This document shows positions 39,572 to 47,553 of a stretch of 64,000 nt of DNA, piece after piece. A program made the position numbers and the translations under genes. The notes under the pieces are model-generated. The model saw only the letters and a program-made list of their open reading frames with translations, was not told the origin of the DNA and did no database searches. The DNA comes from Hyphomicrobiales bacterium. Its GTDB lineage: Bacteria; Pseudomonadota; Alphaproteobacteria; Rhizobiales; Rhizobiaceae. Location of the stretch: NCBI GenBank assembly GCA_900489925.1, contig UEHQ01000002.1:480207-544206 (forward strand), read 5' to 3'. The first letter of the stretch is position 1, and the number at the start of each line of letters is the position of its first letter.

Positions 39572-40348
39572 ATGTCAGAAAGCCGTACCTCCGCCGAAGG
39601 CGGCATGGAAACATCATACGGCTTCCGCGAGGTTGCGGACGGTGAGAAGCAGGGCCTCGTCAACGAGGTCTTCCACAAGGTCGCCAAGCGCTACGACATC
39701 ATGAACGACGTGATGTCGGTCGGCATGCATCGTGTCTGGAAGGACGCGATGATTGCAGCGCTGAACCCGCGCAAGGAGCCGGGCTACAAGGTTCTCGACG
39801 TCGCCGGCGGCACGGGCGACATCGCCTTTCGCATTGTCGAGGCATCCGGGCGCAACGCGCACGCGACCGTACTCGACATCAACGGCTCGATGCTCGGCGT
39901 CGGCGCGGAGCGCGCCGCCAAGCGGAAGCTTTCCGACAACCTGACCTTCGTCGAGGCCAACGCCGAAGACCTGCCTTTCGAGGCCAACAGCTTCGACGCC
40001 TATACGATCGCCTTCGGCATCCGCAACGTGCCGCGCATCGACGTGGCTCTCAGCGAAGCCTACCGCGTCCTGAAGCGCGGCGGGCGCCTGCTGGTGCTGG
40101 AGTTCTCCGAGGTCGACATGCCGCTGCTGGACCGCGTCTATGAAACCTGGTCGTTCAACGCCATTCCGAAGTTCGGCAAGGCGATCACCGGCGACGCCGA
40201 GCCTTACCAGTATCTCGTCGAATCCATCCGCAAGTTCCCCAATCAGGAGAACTTTGCAGACATGATCCGCACTGCGGGCTTCTCGCGCGTAAGCTTTACC
40301 AACTATACCGGCGGCATCGCCGCTCTGCACTCCGGCTGGAAGCTCTGA
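39572..40348 (+). CDS. ubiE: ubiquinone/menaquinone biosynthesis C-methyltransferase UbiE
   Basis: The 258 aa SAM-dependent methyltransferase carries out the C-methylation step of ubiquinone synthesis. It shows [20 protein letters not shown], the SAM site [15 protein letters not shown], and the UbiE signature [28 protein letters not shown]. ubiB follows 62 nt later. Confidence 0.97.
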   Translation: MSESRTSAEGGMETSYGFREVADGEKQGLVNEVFHKVAKRYDIMNDVMSVGMHRVWKDAMIAALNPRKEPGYKVLDVAGGTGDIAFRIVEASGRNAHATVLDINGSMLGVGAERAAKRKLSDNLTFVEANAEDLPFEANSFDAYTIAFGIRNVPRIDVALSEAYRVLKRGGRLLVLEFSEVDMPLLDRVYETWSFNAIPKFGKAITGDAEPYQYLVESIRKFPNQENFADMIRTAGFSRVSFTNYTGGIAALHSGWKL

Positions 40349-40410
40349 GGCATGGCACCACGGAGCACCGCACGGCTTTCAGCCAGCATCGCCGGAGAAT
40401 CCCGGGCCTC

Positions 40411-41985
40411 ATGAGTACACTTGGAGCATATTTCCGGCTTTCGCGCGTCGGCTGGATCCTGGTGCGCGAAGGCGTCATTTCGGCACTGCCGTCCGATGAC
40501 CTTCCGCCGATCGTCGGCGCCGCCAAGTCCTTTGCCGGCCTCTTCGCCCGCAATCGCAGCAGATCGCAGAAGCGCAGCGACCGGCTGGCCAAGGCCGTCG
40601 AACGGCTGGGCCCGTCCTATGTGAAGATCGGCCAGTTTCTCGCCACGCGTCCCGATGTCGTCGGCGTGGAGTTCGCGGACGATCTCTCGCAGCTTCAGGA
40701 CCGAATGGCCTTTTTCCCGCAGGGCGCCGCGCGCAGCAGCATCGAAGGCTCGCTCGGACGACCGATCGAAGAGCTGTACACCAGCTTCGGCGATCCCATC
40801 GCGGCAGCGTCCATCGCGCAGGTGCATCCGGCTGAGGTCGACACGACCGCCGGCCGCAAGAAGGTCGCCGTCAAGGTCGTTCGCCCCGGTGTTCGCCAGC
40901 GCTTCACCCACGATATCGAGGCGATGTATCTCGTTGCGCATATGCAGGAGCGCTTCATGCCCTCCAGCCGGCGCCTTCGCCCGGTCGAGGTGACGAAGAC
41001 CCTGGAGCAGACGACCAAGGTCGAAATGGACCTCCGGCTGGAGGCGGCGGCGCTTTCGGAGATTGCAGAGAATACGCAGAAGGATCCCGGCTTCCGGGTG
41101 CCGACCGTGGATTGGGAGCGCACCGGGCGCGACGTCATCACCATGGAGTGGATCGACGGCGTCAAGATGTCCGACGTCGACGGCCTGCGCGCGGCCGGCC
41201 ATGACCTCAATGCCCTTGCCGACACGCTGATCCAGTCGTTTCTGCGCCACACGCTGCGCGACGGCTTCTTCCATGCCGACATGCATCCCGGCAATCTCTT
41301 CGTCGATGCCCAGGGCATGATCGTGGCGGTCGACATGGGCATCGTCGGGCGGCTCGGCAAGAAGGAGCGACGCTTCCTCGCCGAGATCCTCTACGGCTTC
41401 ATCACCCGCGATTATATCCGTGTCGCTGAGGTGCACTTCGAAGCCGGTTACGTACCAGGGCATCATAATGTCGAGAGCTTCGCGCAGGCGATCCGTGCAA
41501 TCGGCGAGCCGATCCACGGCCAGCCGGCAGAAACGATCTCTATGGGCAAGCTGCTGACGCTCCTGTTCGAGGTCACGGAACTGTTCGACATGGAAACGCG
41601 GCCGGAACTTGTGATGCTGCAAAAGACGATGGTCGTCGTCGAAGGCGTGTCGCGCATCCTGAACCCGCGCTTCAACATGTGGAAGGCGTCGGAACCGGTT
41701 GTCGGCGAATGGATCCGCAACAACCTCGGTCCGAAGCGGATCGTCACCGATCTGAAGGACGGGCTGAAGGCAGCGGTCAAGCTTGCAGAAGCCGCGCCGG
41801 AGATTGCCGCCAAGACCGAGAAATTCCATCACCAGCTGCTTCACATGAGCGAGAACGGCGTCCGCTTTGACGCGGAAACGGCAGAAGCGATCGGCAAGGC
41901 CGAGGCACGCCACAGCCGTTCGGGGCGGCTGGCGCTCTGGATTATTGCCTTGACGCTTCTCTATATTGCCTGGGTGGTAAGCTAG
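40411..41985 (+). CDS. ubiB: ubiquinone biosynthesis kinase-like protein UbiB
   Basis: UbiB is an atypical protein-kinase-like ATPase needed for coenzyme Q synthesis or transport. The 524 aa protein has KxGQ (SYVKIGQFLATRPD), the Ala-rich loop AAASIAQVHPAE, catalytic HADMHPGN and DMGIVG, and C-terminal membrane helix (LALWIIALTLLYIAWVV). Immediately after its stop the accessory segment begins. Confidence 0.95.
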   Translation: MSTLGAYFRLSRVGWILVREGVISALPSDDLPPIVGAAKSFAGLFARNRSRSQKRSDRLAKAVERLGPSYVKIGQFLATRPDVVGVEFADDLSQLQDRMAFFPQGAARSSIEGSLGRPIEELYTSFGDPIAAASIAQVHPAEVDTTAGRKKVAVKVVRPGVRQRFTHDIEAMYLVAHMQERFMPSSRRLRPVEVTKTLEQTTKVEMDLRLEAAALSEIAENTQKDPGFRVPTVDWERTGRDVITMEWIDGVKMSDVDGLRAAGHDLNALADTLIQSFLRHTLRDGFFHADMHPGNLFVDAQGMIVAVDMGIVGRLGKKERRFLAEILYGFITRDYIRVAEVHFEAGYVPGHHNVESFAQAIRAIGEPIHGQPAETISMGKLLTLLFEVTELFDMETRPELVMLQKTMVVVEGVSRILNPRFNMWKASEPVVGEWIRNNLGPKRIVTDLKDGLKAAVKLAEAAPEIAAKTEKFHHQLLHMSENGVRFDAETAEAIGKAEARHSRSGRLALWIIALTLLYIAWVVS

Positions 41986-41990
41986 TTCAG

Positions 41991-42010
41991 CAGCATGCAA
42001 ATGCATGCTG
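41991..42010. promoter_or_regulatory. palindrome upstream of the ergothioneine-type operon
   Basis: CAGCATGCA-AA-TGCATGCTG is a perfect 9-bp inverted repeat, 6 nt after the ubiB stop and 70 nt before the first operon gene. There is no T-run, so it is more like a protein operator than a terminator. Confidence 0.5.
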
Positions 42011-42021
42011 TGTTCGACATT

Positions 42022-42033
42022 TGGGATATCCCA
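42022..42033. promoter_or_regulatory. second palindrome, TGGGATATCCCA
   Basis: A perfect 12-bp palindrome 11 bp after the first one. It would lie in the spacer between a possible -35 (TTCGAC, 42013-42018) and a weak -10 (GGATAG from 42036), an operator position. Confidence 0.45.
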
Positions 42034-42079
42034 TCGGATAGGTCAGCCGCATAATCTCGTTCTCAAGGAGATATTGCAG

Positions 42080-43663
42080 ATGAAGCACGAACGCCCCGGC
42101 ATCGAACTTTCCGGACAGCCCTTCGGCTTTGCCGAGATGGTGAGGATCGGCTCGGGCAAGGCTGCGCTTTCCGTTTCCGCAACCGGCATGGCACGGGTGG
42201 AGATCGCCCGCGCAATCGTCGAAGAGGCGATTGCCGCCGGAACGCCGGTCTATGGCGCGACCACCGGCGTCGGCGCGATGAAGGACGTCGAATGGTCTCC
42301 CGAGGATCTGGACGCCTTCAATCTCGGCCTGGTGCGAGCCCATCACTTTGGAACCGGCACGCCCTTCTCCTGCGAGATCGTCCGTAATGCGATGGCAATC
42401 CGCATCAATACCGCCCTGACCGGACAAGTCGGCTGCACACCGGAACTGGTGGATGCCTATATGCGCATGCTCGAGGCGGATGTGATCCCGGTCGTCAGGC
42501 GAACAGGCTCGATCGGCTGTGCCGATATCGGCCTCATGGGGCAGATCGGCGCCGTGCTGACCGGGGTGGGCGAAGCCGTCTATCGCGGCAAGCGCATGCA
42601 GGCGGCGGACGCGTTCGCAGCGGCCGGATTGAAGCCGGTCGCCATGGCGCCGCGCGACAGCCTCGCCTCCTTGAGCGTCAACGCCGTGTCCTTTGCGGCA
42701 GCAGCCGACGCGACGCGCAACGCGGCTGCTTCCATCCGCGTGCTTCTCGCCACCGGGATGATGGCCTCGGGTGCCCTGGGTGCATCGCGCGATCCCTGGA
42801 AAGCCGTGCGCCATGTCGGCACAGCCCGCGAAGCGCTGATCGGCGCGTGGCTCTGCAATGCGTCGGATGCCTGGGAATGGCCTGTTACCACGCATGTGCA
42901 AGATCCGCTCAGCCTGCGCATGGTGGCGCAGGTCTTTGGCGCGGTGATCGAGAACCTGCTGACGACGGGCCACAAGATTCTCGCAGCGACCGGGCGCTCG
43001 GACGACAATCCCGTCGTCGTCGAGGGTCGCGTGATGACCTCCGGCGGCTCGCTGCCGCTCGACGTGACGATCCTGCTCGAATCCGCAGCTCTTTGCATGG
43101 CGCATGCCGCGCGCAACGCCTTCAACCGCTGTGTCCTGCTCGGCAACGGGCAGCGTCGGGACCTGCCCGTCAACCTGGTGCCGCCGGGTCGTATAGCGAC
43201 CGGTTTCGGACCGATCATCAAGCTCGCAGGCGAGATCTTCTCGCGCGTCCTGTCGATGTCGAACCCCGTTTCGGCCCAGTCGCTGGTTGTTGCCGCCGGT
43301 CTTGAAGACGAAGCCGCCTTCTTGCCGCTGGTCATCGAACGCTTCGAGCGGCAGATGCGCGCGCTGAAGCGTCTGGCTGCGCTGGAAGCACTGCTTGCCG
43401 CACAGGCCGCCGATATTCTTGGCGACCGGCCCGAAGGCGTTGCCGGGATGATCTACGAGGTCGTCCGCAAGCATGCCGATTTCTATACGGTCGATCGGCC
43501 GCTGTCCGCGGAGGTCGAGGCGATCGAGGAGGAACTTGGCTCGGACGCATTCGTTTCCAGGCTGATCGAGCAGGTGCCGATCGCAGCGTTCGACGACTTC
43601 TTTGCACTTGGTTCGCTCGAACGCATCGAGCAGAGGCTGACACGGGAAACGGCCACCATTTGA
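42080..43663 (+). CDS. aromatic-amino-acid-lyase-fold enzyme lacking MIO triad; probable ergothionase
   Basis: The 527 aa protein follows histidine ammonia-lyase over its length: YGATTGVGAM near residue 55, VQDPLSLRMVAQVFG, and DNPVVV ... TSGGSLP. But where HAL has GSVGASGDLAPL it has GSIGCADIGLM (about 142-152), so the Ala-Ser-Gly that cyclises to MIO is gone, and the LALLNGTQ block is changed to LASLSVNAV. Ergothionase, which eliminates trimethylamine from ergothioneine, is a known MIO-free member of this fold. The next four genes supply the rest of that pathway. ATG 42080 has AAGGAG 8 nt upstream. A non-catalytic HAL paralogue is the alternative. Confidence 0.82.
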   Translation: MKHERPGIELSGQPFGFAEMVRIGSGKAALSVSATGMARVEIARAIVEEAIAAGTPVYGATTGVGAMKDVEWSPEDLDAFNLGLVRAHHFGTGTPFSCEIVRNAMAIRINTALTGQVGCTPELVDAYMRMLEADVIPVVRRTGSIGCADIGLMGQIGAVLTGVGEAVYRGKRMQAADAFAAAGLKPVAMAPRDSLASLSVNAVSFAAAADATRNAAASIRVLLATGMMASGALGASRDPWKAVRHVGTAREALIGAWLCNASDAWEWPVTTHVQDPLSLRMVAQVFGAVIENLLTTGHKILAATGRSDDNPVVVEGRVMTSGGSLPLDVTILLESAALCMAHAARNAFNRCVLLGNGQRRDLPVNLVPPGRIATGFGPIIKLAGEIFSRVLSMSNPVSAQSLVVAAGLEDEAAFLPLVIERFERQMRALKRLAALEALLAAQAADILGDRPEGVAGMIYEVVRKHADFYTVDRPLSAEVEAIEEELGSDAFVSRLIEQVPIAAFDDFFALGSLERIEQRLTRETATI

Positions 43664-43692
43664 ACCCTTGAGCCTACACGGAGATTTGCGGC

Positions 43693-45075
43693 ATGGCTGA
43701 TTTCGATCTCGTTCTTCAGGGCACGGTCGTGCTGCCGGAGCGTATTCTCGACCAGGGGTATGTTGCGGTTCGCGATGGCAAGATCGCGGAAGTCGGCGTC
43801 GGCGTACCGCCGGCAGCCGGCGAACGGCATCTGCTCGGCAAGGCGCTGATCCTGCCCGGAGCGATCGATGCGCAGGTGCACTCGCTGTCACAGAAGGACC
43901 AGGAAGACTTCATCTGGTCGACGCGCTCGGCCGCCGCCGGCGGCGTGACGACGATCGTCGACATGCCCTATGACGAGGGCAATCTGGTCTGCTCGGCAGA
44001 AGCCGTGAAGAAGAAGGTCGACCACGCCAGCCCGCAGGCGCGCGTAGACTTCGCGCTTTATGGCACGGTCGATCCCGAGGAAGGACCGGCGCGCATTCGC
44101 GAGATGGTCGACGCCGGTGTCGCGGCTTTCAAGTTTTCGACCTTCGGCACCGATCCGAAGCGTTTCCCGCGCATTCCGCCCGCACTCCTCGACGCCTGTT
44201 TCGCGGCGATCGCGCCGACCGGCCTGACGGCCGGCGTCCATAACGAGGACGATGAGGCGGTGCGTTCCTATATCGAGAAGGTGAAGGCGAGCGGGATCAC
44301 CGACTACCGTGCGCACGGCCTGTCGCGCCCGCCGATCACCGAGCTTCTTGCCATGCACACCATCTTCGAGACCGGCGCCAATACGGGATGCCCCTCGCAT
44401 GTCGTTCACTGCTCGCTCGGCCGCGGCTACGACATCGCGCGCGCCTACCGCCGCGACGGCTTCGAGGCGACGGTGGAGTGCTGCATTCACTATCTGACGC
44501 TCGACGAGGAAAACGACGTGAAGCGGCTGGGCGGCAAGGCGAAGATCAACCCGCCGATCCGTCCGCGCGCCGAAGTCGAGACGCTGTGGCGCAAGGTGGC
44601 CGAAGGCAACGTCTGGCTGATTTCGACCGATCATGTGAGCTGGTCGGAAAACCGCAAGACCAATCCCGACATGCTGGCGAACGCCTCGGGCGTCCCCGGG
44701 CTGGAGGTGATGGTTCCGCTGTTCGTCAAGGGGGCGACGGAACGCGGGATTCCGCTGACCTGGGCGGCAAAGCTGATGGCGGAAAACCCCGCAAAACACT
44801 TCCGGCTCGACCATGTGAAGGGCGCGCTGACACCGGGAAGGGATGCCGACATCGTTGTGCTGGAGCCCCGGGAGAGCGTCTACGACGCCGCGGCGAGCGG
44901 CAACAACGTCGTCGGCTGGAGCCCTTACAACGGTATCCGGCTTCCCTGGACGGTCACTGCGACCTATCTGCGCGGCAGGCAAATCGCCAAGGGTTCGACA
45001 GTCACCTCGGAGCCGGGCACGGGGCGTTTTGTACGCCCGTTGCCACGGCAGATCATTGCCGGAGAAACCGCATGA
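43693..45075 (+). CDS. hydantoinase/dihydropyrimidinase-family amidohydrolase; probable hydantoin-5-propionate hydrolase
   Basis: The 460 aa TIM-barrel amidohydrolase resembles allantoinase and hydantoinase. Metal-site residues seen are the bridging Lys147 (AFKFSTFG), His in GVHNEDD, His in SHVVHCS and Asp in LISTDHVSW. The first strand reads GAIDAQVHS, so the usual HxH is Gln61-x-His63, as in some dihydroorotases. In the proposed pathway it opens hydantoin-5-propionate to N-carbamoyl-glutamate. It is 29 nt after the lyase gene and overlaps the next gene by four bases. Confidence 0.85.
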   Translation: MADFDLVLQGTVVLPERILDQGYVAVRDGKIAEVGVGVPPAAGERHLLGKALILPGAIDAQVHSLSQKDQEDFIWSTRSAAAGGVTTIVDMPYDEGNLVCSAEAVKKKVDHASPQARVDFALYGTVDPEEGPARIREMVDAGVAAFKFSTFGTDPKRFPRIPPALLDACFAAIAPTGLTAGVHNEDDEAVRSYIEKVKASGITDYRAHGLSRPPITELLAMHTIFETGANTGCPSHVVHCSLGRGYDIARAYRRDGFEATVECCIHYLTLDEENDVKRLGGKAKINPPIRPRAEVETLWRKVAEGNVWLISTDHVSWSENRKTNPDMLANASGVPGLEVMVPLFVKGATERGIPLTWAAKLMAENPAKHFRLDHVKGALTPGRDADIVVLEPRESVYDAAASGNNVVGWSPYNGIRLPWTVTATYLRGRQIAKGSTVTSEPGTGRFVRPLPRQIIAGETA

Positions 45076-46319
45076 GCCGCAACCTGCCGGTCAATGCGAA
45101 CAGGATCGCAGAGGACATCCAGGCCCTGGCCGATATCACGGAGCCCGGCCATCCCTGGACGCGACGCGCCTTCTCGCCGCTGTTTCTCGAGGGCCGAGCC
45201 TATATCGACGCACGCATGAAGGCCGCAGGACTGGAAACCCGGATCGATGCGGCAGGCAATCTGATCGGCAGACGGGCGGGCAAGAGGACCGGCTCGGGAA
45301 CGATCATGGTCGGGTCGCATTCGGATACCGTTCCAGACGGCGGGCGTTTCGACGGGATCGCCGGGGTGATTGCAGCGCTGGAGGTGGCGCGTGCCCTGAG
45401 CGACCAAGGCATACAGCTCGACCACGATCTGGAGATCGTCGACTTCCTGGCCGAGGAGGTCAGCATCTTCGGCGTTTCCTGCATCGGCAGCCGTGGCATG
45501 ACCGGGCAGCTGCCGGAAACCTGGCTTTCCCGCGAGACCGATGGGCGCGACCTCGCGACCGCCATCCGCGAGGTCGGCGGCGACCCTTCGACGCTGCCTT
45601 CGCAGCAGCGACCTGACATCAAGGGGTTTCTCGAATTGCATATCGAGCAGGGGCCGGTCCTCGAAAACGAGAGGAAGGATATCGGCATCGTCACCGCGAT
45701 CGCAGGGATCACGCGGATCGAGATCACCGTCGAGGGGCGCGCGGACCACGCCGGCACCACACCGATGGACAGCCGCGCGGACGCGCTGGTCGCCGCCTCT
45801 CAACTCGTCCTCGACATCCAGCGCGCCGCGGCCGAACGGGCCAAACGGCCGGGACATTTCGCGGCGACCGTCGGAGAGTTCCGGATTGAGCCGAACGCGG
45901 CGAACGTGGTGCCGTCGAAGGCTGTTCTCCTGATCGACGGCCGGGCCGAAATCCGCAACGACATGGAAGCCTTCTGCGAATGGCTGGATGCCCATGTCAT
46001 CAAGCTTGCGATTGCCCACGGCGTTTCGATCAAGAGCCCGGTTCGCGTTTCCGACAATTTTCCGACGCCCGGCGATGCCGGCCTGCTGAAGACGCTGGAA
46101 GGCGCCTGCGAAACGGTTGGCGCCCGGCATCGGCGGATGGCGTCGGGCGCAGGGCATGACACGGCTTGGATCGCCAAGGTAGCGCCGGCAGCCATGATCT
46201 TCGTGCCCTGCAAGGAAGGACGCAGCCATTCCGCCGATGAATGGGCTGAAAATGACGATATCGCGCTTGGCGCCGCCGTGCTGTTCGAGGCGGTGCGCGA
46301 GATGGACAAGCAGATCTGA
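45072..46319 (+). CDS. M20-family N-carbamoyl-amino-acid hydrolase / allantoate amidohydrolase type
   Basis: The 415 aa di-metal hydrolase has GSHSDTVPDGGRFDGIAGV, AEEVSIFG, HIEQGPVLE, the dimerisation-domain GRADHAGTTPMDSRADAL and the late ASGAGHDT and SHSADEW, all standard for HyuC/AllC/AmaB. In context it would cut N-carbamoyl-glutamate to glutamate, CO2 and ammonia. It starts in the stop of the hydantoinase gene (ATGA), a tight functional coupling. Allantoate cleavage is less likely since no other allantoin gene is nearby. Confidence 0.88.
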   Translation: MSRNLPVNANRIAEDIQALADITEPGHPWTRRAFSPLFLEGRAYIDARMKAAGLETRIDAAGNLIGRRAGKRTGSGTIMVGSHSDTVPDGGRFDGIAGVIAALEVARALSDQGIQLDHDLEIVDFLAEEVSIFGVSCIGSRGMTGQLPETWLSRETDGRDLATAIREVGGDPSTLPSQQRPDIKGFLELHIEQGPVLENERKDIGIVTAIAGITRIEITVEGRADHAGTTPMDSRADALVAASQLVLDIQRAAAERAKRPGHFAATVGEFRIEPNAANVVPSKAVLLIDGRAEIRNDMEAFCEWLDAHVIKLAIAHGVSIKSPVRVSDNFPTPGDAGLLKTLEGACETVGARHRRMASGAGHDTAWIAKVAPAAMIFVPCKEGRSHSADEWAENDDIALGAAVLFEAVREMDKQI

Positions 46320-46377
46320 ATTGCACCACCGACCGGGGCCGCAACGCCTCGTGGGTCAGGAAGCCAGGAGAGGGTGA

Positions 46378-47478
46378 ATGGGACGCATACTCGTTGAAAA
46401 AGACGTCGAGGCGGCCGTCAAGGGCGGGTCCGTTTATGCCGCCGGCGGCGGCGGTTGGGCGGATCATGGGCGCATGCTTGGCTATGCCGCCGTCAATGTC
46501 GGAAAGCCCGAGCTGGTTTCGATCGACGAACTGAAGGATGACGACTGGATCGCGACGGCCGCGGCGATTGGCGCGCCGGCCTCCACAACACCCTGGGAAA
46601 TGCAGGGGATCGACTATGTGAAGGCAGTGCAGTTGCTTCAGGAGGAGCTCGGCGAAAAGCTCTCCGGTCTGATCATCGGTCAGAATGGAAAGTCCTCGAC
46701 GCTGAACGGTTGGCTTCCCTCTGCGATCCTCGGAACCAAGGTCGTCGATGCCGTCGGCGATATCCGGGCGCATCCGACCGGCGATATGGGATCGATCGGC
46801 ATGGCCGGTTCGCCGGAGCCGATGATTCAGACGGCCGTGGGCGGCAACCGGGCCGAAAACCGCTACATCGAGCTGGTCGTCAAGGGCGCCACCGCCAAGG
46901 TCTCGCCAATCCTGCGCGCCGCCTCGGACCAATCGGGCGGCTTCATCGCCAGCTGCCGCAATCCGCTGCGCGCCTCCTATGTGCGCACCCATGCGGCTCT
47001 CGGCGGCATCTCGATGGCATTGACGCTTGGCGAGGCGATCATTGCCGCCGAGCGGATGGGCGGCTCCGCCGTGATCGACGCGATCTGCAGGACGACCGGC
47101 GGGCATATCCTGGCCGAAGGCATCATCACCAGGAAGGACGTCGTCTACACCAAGGAAGCCTTCGACATCGGCACGATCGTCGTCGGTTCCGGCGACAAGG
47201 CCGTGACCATGCACGTGATGAACGAATACATGGCGGTCGATGACGCCGAGGGCAAACGCGTCGCGACCTTCCCCTCTGTCATCACCACGCTCTCCCCTGA
47301 CGGGGAACCGCTCAGCGTCGGCCAGCTCAAGGGCGGCATGCACGTGTTCATCCTGCATGTGCCGATGGGCATCATTCCACTCTCCGCAAGCGTTCTCGAC
47401 CCGACGGTTTATCCGCCAGTGGAGAAAGCGATGGGGATCGAGATCGCGAAATATGCGCTGGCCGGCAAGAAGAGCTGA
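46378..47478 (+). CDS. DUF917 / thiohydantoin desulfurase-family protein
   Basis: The 366 aa protein belongs to DUF917, a family I recall being renamed after an S-methyl-thiohydantoin desulfurase. It starts with a Gly-rich block (VYAAGGGGWADHGRMLG) and has VVDAVGDIRAHPTGDMGSIGM. In ergothioneine breakdown a desulfurase removes sulfur from the thiohydantoin-propionate to give hydantoin-propionate; this is the natural candidate. AGGAGAGG precedes the ATG, 58 nt after the carbamoylase. Its partner hydantoinase is two genes upstream. Confidence 0.8.
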   Translation: MGRILVEKDVEAAVKGGSVYAAGGGGWADHGRMLGYAAVNVGKPELVSIDELKDDDWIATAAAIGAPASTTPWEMQGIDYVKAVQLLQEELGEKLSGLIIGQNGKSSTLNGWLPSAILGTKVVDAVGDIRAHPTGDMGSIGMAGSPEPMIQTAVGGNRAENRYIELVVKGATAKVSPILRAASDQSGGFIASCRNPLRASYVRTHAALGGISMALTLGEAIIAAERMGGSAVIDAICRTTGGHILAEGIITRKDVVYTKEAFDIGTIVVGSGDKAVTMHVMNEYMAVDDAEGKRVATFPSVITTLSPDGEPLSVGQLKGGMHVFILHVPMGIIPLSASVLDPTVYPPVEKAMGIEIAKYALAGKKS

Positions 47479-47553
47479 CAGAGCACTGCCTGGCGAGGGA
47501 CGCCGGGCGGACTGCCGCAAAACGGCAAAGACATGAGTGAGGAAGGAAATTCC

